From assembly GCA_020080175.1 (NCBI GenBank), contig JAGHQL010000049.1, forward strand, positions 1-64,000: a stretch of 64,000 bases of DNA. Reading direction: 5' to 3'. Shown piece by piece: positions 1 through 11,300 of this stretch (positions are counted from its first letter, which is position 1; each line of letters opens with the position of its first letter). Position numbers and translations under genes: made by a program. The stretch is from Glutinoglossum americanum. Taxonomy: Eukaryota; Ascomycota; Geoglossomycetes; Geoglossales; Geoglossaceae. Under the pieces are notes generated by a model. The model was given only the letters and a program-made list of their open reading frames with translations, had not been told where the DNA came from and made no database searches.

Positions 1-1446
1 CGGGGGTTTTTGGGAGTGGGGTGGTGGGGTGGTTGGTGTGTTGGATGTGACATGTTTTTATTTTTTTTGTTGTTATTTTTTTTTGGGGGGGGGGCGGAGG
101 GCGGCGAAGAGGTGACTCACACATACATACACGCTCGGTGCACAAATTTTTTATTTTTTATTTTTGGGGAGGGGGATGGCGAGAGAGAGCGAAAGAACGA
201 AAAGGGTTCGTCCCGTCGCTGCTCCTCCTCCTCCGTGCACGGATGCGCTAGCGGGGTGCGTATGCGTATATATAGATATATACACCAACGCCCCGGGGGT
301 TTTTGTGGCTGGGTTGGTTGGTTGGTTGGTTGGTTGGACGGGACAAGTTTTTATTGTTATTATTGTTATTATTTTTTGGGGGGGGAGGAGTGGTTTTGGG
401 GTTGTTCCCGGTCGAGGAGTGCTATTTGCCCGTTTAGGGCAGGGTTGGTGAAGCCGTGGAGGTTCCCTGTTGGTGCTGGATCCCCTCGCTCCGCTCTGTT
501 TTTTTTTCTCACGCGCGGGACGAAGGTTTGTACACACGGTGATGGAATTCGTTCTGCACATCTACCCGTATCGAAAATAATAGTCATAGTTACACGTCCA
601 TCTCGGGACCTGACGAGCCGGACAAATACACAACCATCAAATTTTTGCTCAATTTCTAGTTTTTTCTCCTTCTCACCACCTTCCCCCCCTGTCCTCGTCT
701 TTCCGCCACGACAAAAATGAAAATAGAGTAACATGTCTCATCTCATACGTACATACTAGTTCGGTCTTGTCCTTCCCGTTTTTTCGTGGTGCTCGTTATT
801 AAGGGAAGAAGAAGACAACCAGTATAGGTAAGAGACAGACAGGGAGAAGAAGGGTGACGAGCGCGGGGTGGAATGAGGGGTCGGGGATGGTACCTCGCGA
901 CATAGAAGGAGGGTTTCTGTTTTTTGGGAAAGAAAAATATAACAGACAACAAAGACACAAGCCACTCGCTCACTCAGGAGGGGGCAACGAGGATTTTTTT
1001 TCGGTATTCGCGAGAAGATGAACAATGTAAGACAGGGTGCGCTGCCGTCAGGCTGGCCCAAGGCGGAGCAAGAAGGAGAAACAAAACATAGAGGCCAAAA
1101 AGGGGCGAGACAGAAAAATAGCCCTGCTTGTTTTTCGCGCACGATTCTTATCAACCAAGAAAAAGAATGAGTAATTAAAAAAAAAAAATAATGTACAGCC
1201 GAAATGAAGATGGTAGAATGAGACCTGCTATAACGCCGTGACGAGATGATGTGATGAGATTTATCTGTACAAGGCAGGGTGATTAAGGAGAGTAGAGAAA
1301 CTTCGTCATGCCGGTCGTAGAAGGAAGGGGCGGGGTCCACGACAGACACCCGGGATCGATGCGTCAGGAACGGAAGGCTAGGCTGGGGAGTCATTGCGCG
1401 CGTCCGACGACGTTTGCAGTAATGACAACGCAGCGCACCAGGGAAT
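1..1446. other. Gene-free, low-complexity stretch
   Basis: No gene was recognised here. The stretch has T-rich and G-rich runs, a GGTT microsatellite at about 311-337 and several A/T homopolymers. The open frames in it are rich in low-complexity residues and resemble no family. The right-hand part must carry the 3' untranslated region of the BTB gene that ends at 1447. Confidence 0.6.
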
Positions 1447-2620
1447 CTACCGTGGTGTTCTTCTGGGAGAGGTTAGCGATACCCCCAGTCACCATGCGAA
1501 AAAAAAAATAAAAAATAAAAAGGGGATGGAGCGAAACTTACGCAACCCCAACGATATCATCCATATGGTTGCACATGGCGACGAACAAATCAAAAAATAG
1601 CTTCCCTCCGTGCTCCATCTCCTGCTGCATCGTCCCGCTCCGCTTGAAAGTCGCTCGGCTCCTGATGATGAGCGCTAGGTAATGCGCTCGCAACTTGCTG
1701 TCCGAGTCCGGCGTGTTCGCATACGCGTACCTCGCGCTGGCCAAAATGGTGCTGCACTGGATGCCGGTCTGCAGGCCTTGCTTCCTGAGAGCGAGGCGCT
1801 TCAGCTCCTCGAGCCCGTATTTATCCGCCGTGCAATAGATGACCGTGTCCTTGAGCAGTACGGCGCCGAGGGCGTTGTGATAGACCGTGGACTCGACGCT
1901 GCCCCTGCCGCCGCTGGCCGTCGAATTCGCGTCCTCGAGCTCCCAGATGTCGCGGCGTTTGTTGTAGCTGAGCCGAGGGTAGTAGTCCCCCTTGTAGAGA
2001 TACTCGAGGACCGACGAGAAGATCTCGGGTTCCTCCTCGGGCATGTCGATGCGGCGGGCGTGGGCTTCGCGGAACTGGCCACGGCATGCGGCGGCGAAGA
2101 ATGGGGAGAGGCAGAGGACGTCCTCGTGGGCAGCGAAGAGGCGCTGTTCACGGCCGACGACGATGGTGATTATCGGGGAGGTGAGTGTGCTGGTGGTGGT
2201 ATGTTAGCGGCGAGGTTTCGTTTTGGGTTCAGGCTAGCAGGGTTCATCATATATTGATTGCTTCGGTGTGCTGCCAATACATCAAGGCATTCTCTGTGAG
2301 AAAAGCCAAAGAAGGAGTGCTCTTTGAAGGCACAACATTGGCAAGGTCCAAAGGATACAAAAAATAAATAAATAAATAAATAAATACTTTGAAGAATAGA
2401 AACGCATCGTTAATAAAATTGGAAAGCTGTCTTGCGCATACCTTCCTAGAGGCGGACTATCGACGTTGGGTTTCTGCTGCAGCTTCTGACTCCCCGCAGT
2501 CTGACTCTTCGAGGCGGCGTGGTCGCGAAAAGAGCGTTTGGCCGATCTGCTAGAGGATGACGATGCCTTGCCGGCTCGATGCCTCGAATCCTTCTCCGAA
2601 TACGACCGTCTTCCGAACAT
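1447..2620 (-). CDS. BTB/POZ domain protein
   Basis: Three exons are read: 2620-2442, 2189-1542 and 1462-1447, with splice phases that sum to 843 nt (280 aa). Exon 1 codes for a basic, serine-rich tail of about 60 residues. Exon 2 opens with SPIITIVVGREQRLFAAHED, followed by LCLSPFFAAACRGQF, which is the classical start of a fungal BTB/POZ fold, and continues through EIFSSVLEYLYKGDY and a region with YCTADKYGLEELKRLA. BTB domains dimerise and often act as Cullin-3 adaptors or in transcription; there is no Kelch, MATH or zinc-finger partner domain here, so the role is unknown. Donors GTATGC and GTAAGT and acceptors CAG support the two introns (252 and 79 nt). The last exon adds only RTPR. BTB identity is firm; the short third exon is less certain. 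Confidence 0.85.
2363..2387. repeat. AAAT microsatellite
   Basis: About six tandem copies of a four-base A/T unit lie inside the first intron of the BTB gene. It is a simple repeat with no sign of function. Confidence 0.85.
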
Positions 2621-2703
2621 GGCTAATGGTTAAATCTCTCTTTTATTTCTTATTTCTTTCACGACAACGAGAGACGAGAGAAAGCTCAGACGGGGAGAGA
2701 GAC

Positions 2704-2720
2704 TGTGTGTGTGTGTGTGT
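2704..2720. repeat. GT dinucleotide repeat
   Basis: This is a run of alternating G and T just upstream of the BTB gene start codon, in its probable promoter or 5' leader. Confidence 0.85.
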
Positions 2721-2909
2721 GGTGTGTGCGTGCGACAGGGAGGGTTGGAGTTGGAGGAGGGTTTTTCAAAAAAGGTATTATTAATTTTTCTTTTCAACTC
2801 GATAGAGAAATGTCATGAGAAGAAGCGTATCAAATAGGCTCCCGCGGATCACGACGATGACGGCGGTGGATGTCCCTCGGAACTTCCAGATATCCTCCCG
2901 GCTAACAAG

Positions 2910-2931
2910 CTCTCTCTCTCTCTCTCTCTCC
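2910..2931. repeat. CT dinucleotide repeat
   Basis: There are eleven copies of CT. CT-rich tracts are common in promoters of filamentous fungi, and this one lies about 290 bp upstream of the BTB start. Confidence 0.85.
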
Positions 2932-3384
2932 CTCGCCTTGTGTTTTTCCCTTTTTAACAAATTACGGGAAATTTTCAGGGCTTGCTGGAGAGCTCCGGAC
3001 CCTTCCTGTTCAACAAGCGTATTGAAAATCCTGGGGCGACGGCTTCAGGCTGCGATAAAAAAAGAGAGAGGGCGCGGCCCAGAGGGTTTATATGCTCAGC
3101 TTGTCCGATAAGGGAAGTGAGTATACATCCTCGGCCGCTGGTGGGACATTCGTCCTCGGGGAGACGCGACGCGTTCATGAGTCAAACGCGATATCACCTG
3201 AGTGACCCGAGCGTAATTACTGCTCTGCCACTCTAGTTCCGTTTTAGTTGACCCAGCCCCCCTTGCTTCCCCCCTTAGCACAAAACCGCGACTCGCAGCC
3301 AACAAGAACCCGGAGCGACTTGGATAATCATCGAGGAGACGGCTCGGTTTCATTAAATCCCCCACTAGTCCCCGCTAGTGCCGT

Positions 3385-3426
3385 TAGCCAGGCACCAGAG
3401 GGCAACTTCAACTCCATGCCTGGCTA
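3385..3426. repeat. Short inverted repeat (10-bp arms)
   Basis: Arm TAGCCAGGCA (3385-3394) is repeated in perfect inversion as TGCCTGGCTA (3417-3426) with a 22-base loop. No gene is adjacent. It could be a chance hairpin or the end of a degraded element. Confidence 0.6.
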
Positions 3427-4181
3427 GCATGCTCGCACAACTATCGTCCGGGAATGCAGGATAGGGCATAGCGGAAGAGCGCAAAACACACAAAGCACGG
3501 CACGGCGCATCCTAACGCGATGCAGCAGCGATGATCGGTGGCGCATCAGTCTGCTGTTTCATCGCAACGGAACGAGGGTCTTGTGCGATGCAAACGAGAG
3601 AAAACGAAGAAAACGAGAGAAACCCTTCCAGCGCCCCTTCTCACGAACGAGGGTACTCGGGTTTTGCCCGTTCCTCACTCCACCCGTCACTCGTGCAGCG
3701 ATCAAAAATAAAATCTTTGCTCTACGTTCTGTGGGGCAGGCGACACGGCGAATGAATCATTTCCGTCTGTTTTATTTTTCTTCTTTTAATTTTCTGATGG
3801 TGGAGGGGTTGGCAGTGGATGGGATCCTCGGTTCGAAGTCCGCACCCGCAAAAACCAATTATTCGTCTCATTTCTTTTTTTTTCTTTTTTTTTTTTTCTT
3901 TCTCTTTCCCTTCTTCTTCCTTCCTTTGCCCGTATGATGGCTTGTTTCGGGGCGTCCGTTACGTAGATACCATGGCAGATGCATAAACCGGTAGTTCTGC
4001 TGTATTGGTGTGTAGTACAAGAGGCGAAGAAAACAAGTTGGAATAATTAGCAGAAGATGCGGGTCGCTGGAATCGGCAGGAAAACGTGCCTCCCCTTTGA
4101 TGGTTCATTTCTTTCCGGGAATTGGGGCGAACGCTGGAGGTGCGGCCAGAAGAGTCAAAAAGTCACGCTTGGGGAGGGAGA

Positions 4182-4240
4182 GTTCAGGGTGTTCAGGGTG
4201 TTCAGGGTGTTCAGGGTGCTAAGGATGTTCAGTGTTCAGG
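4182..4240. repeat. 9-bp minisatellite
   Basis: Four perfect head-to-tail copies of GTTCAGGGT (4182-4217) are followed by degenerate copies to about 4240. The unit length is a multiple of three, so it reads through as a repetitive open frame, which is not evidence of a gene. Confidence 0.9.
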
Positions 4241-4286
4241 ATGGGATTCCGTAAACTATGACTCGCCTTTAGCGTGCGTGGAATGT

Positions 4287-4377
4287 GCTTTGCGCTTTAT
4301 GCTTTGCGCTTTGTGCTTTGCGCTTTGTGCTTTGCGCTTTGTGCTTTGCGCTTTGTGCTTTGCGCCTTGTGCTTTGT
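4287..4377. repeat. 7-bp minisatellite with 14-bp higher-order period
   Basis: Thirteen tandem 7-bp units are present, mostly alternating GCTTTGC and GCTTTGT, so the effective period is 14 bp. Only two units carry an internal change (GCTTTAT and GCCTTGT). The near identity suggests recent expansion. Confidence 0.92.
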
Positions 4378-6964
4378 CCCCTTCCAGACATTTGGAGCCA
4401 ACCGAACCGACAACGATGGCTCTCCAGAGGCCAAGGTCGCTTGGTGATGTGGGTGATGCGCAGCTGACTCTCGGTTACCCAACACCCAACACCCAACACC
4501 CCATCTCGCCCGTATCACCATGTCCCATGCCTTGCTGCCATGTCCCGATATTGTTTTTTCCTTTGGCGGACATGGGGCGCGAGCGTGGGAGTTGTGCGTG
4601 TGCGTGTGCGCGTGTGTATGCCGTATGTGCGTGGTCAGGGTCCGGAGCAGGGATGGTCCCCTTGCGACATTTTCGCTGGGAAGCAATTCCTGGCGACCCA
4701 CCGCTCCGTCTACCCTTCCACCCTTCCACCCTTCCACCAGTCCACCGAGCATCCCCGTATCTCAACTGCTCCTGTCCACATTCTCTGCTTTTCCAGTGCA
4801 GCCCTAGGAGGTGTGGATCAAATGTCCCAAGCATCATCTTGACCTTCTCCCCACCTTCCTCCCCCTGTGAAGCAGGTGCCAGGAACCCCCCAGGTCACAC
4901 CACCACCCCAACTTTTTGTTTCGCCATCCACACGCCTTTCATCTTACCATTCCTCTGAGTTTCCTCGGGACTAACGCTCAAGCGCAATCCCATTCCGCGC
5001 GCTCCGCCTGAACGGGTGGTTTCCTCCTTGGGGAAGCAGGAGCGCCGTCTAAAACCTGGCCAAGACCTCAATAGCGACGACGGCAACATTTTTTATTTGA
5101 TCCTGTCTCGAAGCTGGGCTACTGTCTCGGCGACCCAAGCATGAAAAAGTACGGTTAGCGATCGAATGGAGGGAAAAAAAAAATAAGCTAACTGCCGCCG
5201 AGCGGGAAGAGACCCGTGGAAGTGGTCATGCAGCATGCAAAAACTCCAAAACTTGCCTTCCTTTCCCCCTTTCCCAAAAGAACTTAAAACGAAGAAAAAG
5301 AAAGATACAAAACTTGGTGATGCACATAAAAATAAAAATGCTGGGCGATCCCCACACCAATATCGGAAACTCAAATTATCTCAGTTTCCGGGGAAGCACG
5401 CGTCCTGTAGATGTTCCTTCGCATCATACAGCATGAGAGACCGGAAAGGAAGGGAAAAAAAAAAAGGAAAACTTGGAAAAATCTTTTGCTGGAGGATCCC
5501 TGGAGTTCCTCCAAGGCGCCACCACGGGACCCGAGGCATTCAATTCCAAATAACCTCTCTCTAGTCCCCTTTCGTGTAGTTCACGATGGTTTCTCACCTC
5601 ATCACGAACCACCGCTTTCCCGTCCCTCGCGCAGCCCTCGGTTACGTGGCATCTAACCCTCCTCTTCCTCCGTGGGAAGCTCGTCATGAGCCCGGTCCCG
5701 TTCCAAGGTGCCCGCCGACTCGCAAATTCTTGGAAAACTGGGCACGGAGTCCCAGGGATGACAACATGCTACCGGTTCTGGGTTCCTGCCGCGTTCTCCG
5801 GTTCCGGGGGCATCGCTGGCCACGATGGTAGTCTATTTATGTTATGCGAGCGAGCTGCTGCGACCGGGGTTGTCGCCTGGGTTGGGCCGTCGTTGTGATG
5901 GGGCAATAGATAGACAGCAAAGACGCGGTAAGGTGGAGTAGACGGTAAATACATAGTATGTGTCCTGCGTCCTGCGTCGCGAGACGCGTGCGGCTGCATC
6001 CGTATTCCGTATTCCATTCCTTATTTCTTTTCTCCTTTTCTTTCTTTTTTTTTCCTTTTTGGGCTCTTTGCTGCTTCTGGTGGCGATGTCGATTCCGGGT
6101 AGGTATCAGCGCGATACCCCGTAGGTGGTGAAACTTGGACGCGCGCGGCCGGAGAATTTTCCCTCGTGGTCCGTGTTGGGCGTATATTCATGGTACATCG
6201 ATGAGCGTTGTGGGGAAATACCGTCCGTGCCGGACCTTTAATCTGATGGCCATGTATAGTAGAACCTATCTCACCCCGGTGTCGTATCATGTAAAACCAG
6301 CCATCCCTTGATCAAAGACATCGAGACTTTCCAATCTAGTTGACGGGATTTTTGGATTGATTTACTATTATCATGCAGGTGTGATAGATAGGATGCTCCA
6401 GGAAAATTAACATATCCGTGCAAATGCCCCATGCCCTTCGCTGTGTCGATTTGTCCAAAAAAAATAGGAAAATAAATCTGGAGAACGAAAATTTAAAGGG
6501 ATATTATAGGTAGTCAAGAGGACGCCTCCCAATGTCATCATCATCATTCATGCCTAGAGTCACAGCCCGGGACCGGGCCGGGCCAAAACACAGGATCTTA
6601 TCGACTGCCGACGCTGCTGCCCTGTTAACTAGCTCTGGCCCCAGGATCGTCGTCGAATTTAGCAAAACCTCCGACGCTCCCGTATAGCGGCCTTCGTGGA
6701 TATAAACGCCCCGTGTTCGCCATATAAGCAAGCAAGCCAGCCAGCTCGTAATCGAATATCTAACCCATGCAATCTGAACTTATTGTAGGCGTAAAAAGTC
6801 GACTACCACACATGAGGAGTTATTTAGTCTTCGATCACGGGTCGGAATTGGCCGTTGGGAGCTATCCAACGGAGCAAAAGAGGACGGGACGAATTGAAGA
6901 GTCGATAACTCTACCCTTTGTGTGCGATGGGTCTTATTGCGGCCTCCGTGCTGTCCATATATGT

Positions 6965-8311
6965 CTAGGCAAAATAAGTCAGCGTGCACAGTTGTGGGGG
7001 GAACGCCGGGACGAACATGTTATTATATGCGCGGAGCCGCTTGCTACAGATATCCTTGGCCACACCAGGTATCAATCCCCGAACCACGTCTGGACTCCAA
7101 TGGTAGACTCGCGTCAGTGGCCCAAGTGATAGAGCCTCCAATCCCTCCGTCATCCCAAGGTTGTACCACCTGCCAATATCCTTGTGATGTGGATCCGAGG
7201 GCCAGGGGTTATACGGAGCTCGTATGATAGTCTCCGCGATATCCACAAATCCCGCTGCCTGAAGCAGCTGCCGCGTAGTGTGCTGATAGGCTATAGATTT
7301 CCCTGCCCGCTGGGTTGCGTCGACTAGCCAATTATACCATTTCACGAGGTTAAGATCTGGAGGAAGCGCCACATCATCGCTCCGTGGCTGGAAATCTATC
7401 TCCACGTGTTCTAAGCTGCCGTACCCAGGTTTAAGGTGCCTGTACTCCACATCTTAGCTTCCATCAGGCCCCGCAGTGCTCCACTTGGTATCTCGATGCC
7501 AATATGGTAGACTAGGGATTCCAATTTGACGTACTCAAATATCCGTCTGTAAAGCATTGGCCAGCTCGAAACGCTGCCGCATCCTTGTCGCAGATGAATC
7601 AGATCAAAAGACTCTTTTCCTAATGTCCATTCGCTTTCAAAATCGGATAGTTGGAACCGCAGGTTTCTTGGTATCCTGTAACACAAACCAGAGACAAATC
7701 AGCACGATTCCCTGGAGTCGGTTGTATAGGATATAGCCTACCATTTCGGTTGTATTGTGGAGAGATCTACACCAACGACCTAACAGGAACACTTAAATCA
7801 GCAAAGGTCGTATTGCTAAAGATTCATGTTACTCGCCTCCGCGTCTGGATTTTTGCTGGTAGGAGCGAAAATGTCAGTGTCACATCCATCTACGGAGCGC
7901 GCCTTTAGCCACGTCGGGGCGCCTACTTACTCGCTCATATCAATCGCCCAAATTCCGGTGCCGGTCCCTAGGTCCAATATCCGCATCTGATAATTTGGGA
8001 TAATTGGGGCACGGTGAAGAGCGTCATTTCTAGCTACCAGAAAAATCTTGTGAAATATATCCATGCGGTCTTGCTCCGCCTACTCTAACGGTTAGGAAGA
8101 CATGTTCGGTTTCGGGCGTTGGTTGGGGGATAAACCGTACCTCATCGTTTGGGTACATGTAAAGCCCCTTTCGATAACCGTGAAAGGTCCGTCCATTTTC
8201 GACATGGTCAGCCGGCCCACTAAGGAGTCGTTTAGAAAATGAGTAAAATTCGCAGATTCAAAGTCATCATGTGAGATGATGGAAACTCGCGCCTTACCTG
8301 TTATGGGTCAT
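6965..8311 (-). CDS. LaeA-like SAM-dependent methyltransferase
   Basis: Seven exons are read: 8311-8298, 8219-8141, 8079-7931, 7855-7837, 7779-7742, 7675-7535 and 7439-6965. They sum to 915 nt in one frame (304 aa). The protein starts [15 protein letters not shown] and continues with [21 protein letters not shown] motif I is [16 protein letters not shown], followed by [15 protein letters not shown], then [12 protein letters not shown] and [18 protein letters not shown]. This is the layout of fungal LaeA-family methyltransferases, which include regulators of secondary metabolism and many paralogues made within metabolite clusters. The glycine-rich SAM site is intact. No polyketide or peptide synthase lies in the window, so it may be an isolated paralogue rather than the global regulator. 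Exons of 14, 19 and 38 nt are unusual, and intron 4 appears to use a GC donor. The family is firm; the exact C-terminus is moderately sure. Confidence 0.85.
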
Positions 8312-11300
8312 TGTGTGCGTACAGGCGTGCTCCACGCCAGAGGACGAGAGCAGACGACGATGCAATGCCAGAGTGGACGGATGAATGCAAAAACTAAAAG
8401 TTGGATGATGGAGAGAAAATTCAGCCCGAGTTTCAGGCGGTGACCACGACGGAGAAAAGCACTGTGTCGGGCGGACACAGAGATTACGGGGACGGCGCGG
8501 GTTTTTGTGTGGGGGGAAGGTTAAGAGCTTCAAGGGTGCATGCTCCCTTCTGCAGCGACCAGACCGCCGGGTTTCTGTAAAGAGATCGCTAGAACCTGAA
8601 AATCGGAGCAATCTGCGATGCTCGGCATAACCGGCCTCGACCACAGCCCATCCTGGCCAAGTGATACCTCACCGTGCAGCTGGGATTGCGTTACGAAATG
8701 GTGGGAACAAGAAGGGCATATGCGTGCGGCGTTCTGCATCATCCCACCCAGCAATCGCCGCACATTCCAGGCGGCCGTATCGCGCGCGGCACCCAATCGA
8801 GCAGCAGCACATTTTCAAGGTCCTGTATCTGTACTGCACTCATATAAACTCTGCGGTATGAAATCATGTATCCATCGTATAGTCTGCACAAAGGGGCAGT
8901 GCTCCCTAGCCATTCTACAGCAAATTTCACGGTGGCCGTCTTTCCCTCCCCCGGATTCAACCTCCTCGCCAACCGGACTTGAATCCCCATGATTTGGCTG
9001 ACCCATCTATCTGGTCAGGGTGTAACCTCTAGGATATCCTGCCTAGCATCCCGAACCCACGTCAATAAGTAACATACTAACTGGGCGGATGGCGGATGGC
9101 CACTTCACTAGCGGTCACACCAGCCCTTAACTCCAAAGATCTTCTAACTGCTTCGGTGCGGGCGTCTGGGTTATCGACCTGCGGACCGGTTTCCCTGCGT
9201 TCCCGTGAAGCGCTAACAAAAAAAAAAAGTGTGCCTCTACGAACCCGACACGCTGGATCCAACCGTAAACCCAAAACCACGGTCAGCCTTTGGACTCGAG
9301 CCAACGACAGGCTCTCGTATTGGTTGTGGGCTTTCTTTCAGGGACGCAGCGGGCCGAGAGTGGTGGTGCTGTAGGCGAATGGCCAGCGACGCGGAAAAGA
9401 CCCTCTACGGGACGTTCTACCGCCCATAGGCACGGAGTACTTGCAGGAGTGAAGACTTGCCACTCGGGATGCCTGATTTGACACCGACAGAGTGGTTCAC
9501 CTACGCGCGGCACTTTCACCTATCGTACCTTACCCGCCCGTATTTAAGAGGCAAACGAGGCGAACGCTAACCTAATATTCTTTGTTATCCCTTGGAAGAT
9601 CGCGCATGGCTTTTTGCCCTTATTTCGTCTCTCCCGACGGGTCAATGTGGTGGGCCAAGCGCAAAAGAAGCAAGCCAGATAGGAGATACGATAGAGGGAG
9701 ACCCGATTTTCAGCGCGGTAAATGCGGGGAGAAGAGAAAGGCTAAACGCCTGACTTGCGCGAAGCAAAATGAACTGACAACGCAAGGACAGGATGATCGC
9801 AGGTGAACACTGCTCTCCTTGATGAGCTTCCTGCGTGACTAACCATTTCCCACTCAAACAGATACAAACACGCATATCCTATGTCCTAGCAGCATGCCAT
9901 TGCCATCACGACCTCGGCATGACCAACAAAACCAAAATCTTACTGACAAGTCAGTGAGTTTGGCATCAGCCGACATGAGAGCATCTCGTTTTATAACACC
10001 CTAGACCGCAGTGGACAACCTATTCCGACATTGATTGAAGAGACGGGCTCTTTGCGCGACCAATGAGATATTGACGGCCAAGAGTGTGCCATCGTCTTGG
10101 TATATAGTGCACCCCTGCTCTTCCCGCCTGCATGGGGCGAGCTTTGGGAGACTGACCGTGCGCGTGTGTTTCGGCTTCCCTGATTGGCCATAATCTTTGC
10201 ACGGATTCCGAGTTATTATCCACTCGGTGAACACGTCAAGAAAATATGGGTGTCAAGCCAGTGTTAGCATCGGTAATTTCTGCGCTAAGCAGCAGTACAG
10301 TTGGGTTATCCCGCTTCCTAGGATCCATCGCCATCTTAGCAGCAATCTAAGGAGTAAGCAAAATGAAATGGTGGAATTGGCTCTTAAAGTTACTGAGCCG
10401 GAAGTTAATCCCCCCACTGCGATTGCCAGCATTGTTCTAGGCTTTCCACTGACGCGCGGGTACATATTAGACACAATGCGGAAAATTGAGGCTGTCAGGG
10501 CGTAAAAAAGGCGGGGCCTTATTTCGGGGTTTTCCCTCTTCCAACTCAAAGAGATTATTACTATAACCAAGAATTGGCCGACGTCATCTCCTAACAGCAC
10601 AACGAATTTCCTTTTTCTGCAGCGAATTACGGCATGGCTTGGGTCTAAAGTATCGGGAGAAGCTGCATCATTGAGCTGTGACGGCACATCGAGCGGTAAA
10701 GCCTTGCATTCAGGTCCTCCAATCGCCCCTTCTCTTGAGCGGTGTCGACAAGAAAAGCAACCTCCCAACGACAACTGACACCTAGAGCCCGACACGACTT
10801 CTTCCACCACAGCTACACGTTAAAACCGGCTTTTGTCGCCAACGGAAGGAAAACAGCGCCGTCAGCCGTGCATTGAGGCATCGAAAACGGTCATGCACAA
10901 GAAGGCGTCGTTTGGCAGAACCTCAGCCGCCAGCGGGTGATAACCCGAAAGGCAATCAATTTGCAATCTTTAGTCATCCAATCAGATGCCGCTGATTTGA
11001 CAAGAGGGAAATAGTGGGCTCCGGATCTAGACCTAAGTAAGGTCACTCCGCATGACATTCGCTGCGAGAAATGCCGCCGCATCAAGCCACGCAGAACGCA
11101 AAAGCCCATGACGAGTCTAGATCCCAAAAGAAGGAGACGAGAAAACTCCACCGTTTCGGCAACGCCCCTCTCTTATCCAAGTCGTGGTGGGGCGCCAGCC
11201 ATACTCTTCTCGAGCGGTACGGATATCCCCGTTTCCCAACGGAGGCTTCGCAGGGGCTTTCCACCGCTAAATTCTCTACTTATCCTGCCAGAAAGACGAG

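Larger units (their letters stand above)
2621..6964. other. Long gene-poor region with simple repeats
   Basis: No gene could be supported. The region holds GT and CT microsatellites (about 2704-2720 and 2910-2931), a 10-bp inverted repeat (3385-3426), a pyrimidine-rich run near 3875-3930 and two minisatellites (4182-4240, 4287-4377). The longer open frames are mostly translations of these repeats on both strands and match no family I know. Remains of old elements cannot be excluded. Confidence 0.55.

Noticed and set aside
1682-2257. 191-codon plus-strand open frame
   Set aside because: Antisense of the BTB/POZ exon, which has clear domain motifs on the minus strand.
4122-4958. 278-codon plus-strand open frame
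   Set aside because: It runs through the two minisatellites and CCACCCTT-type repeats; the product is repeat-coded and matches no family.
10253-10810. 185-codon minus-strand open frame
   Set aside because: No recognisable domain; lies in a block of short shifting frames.
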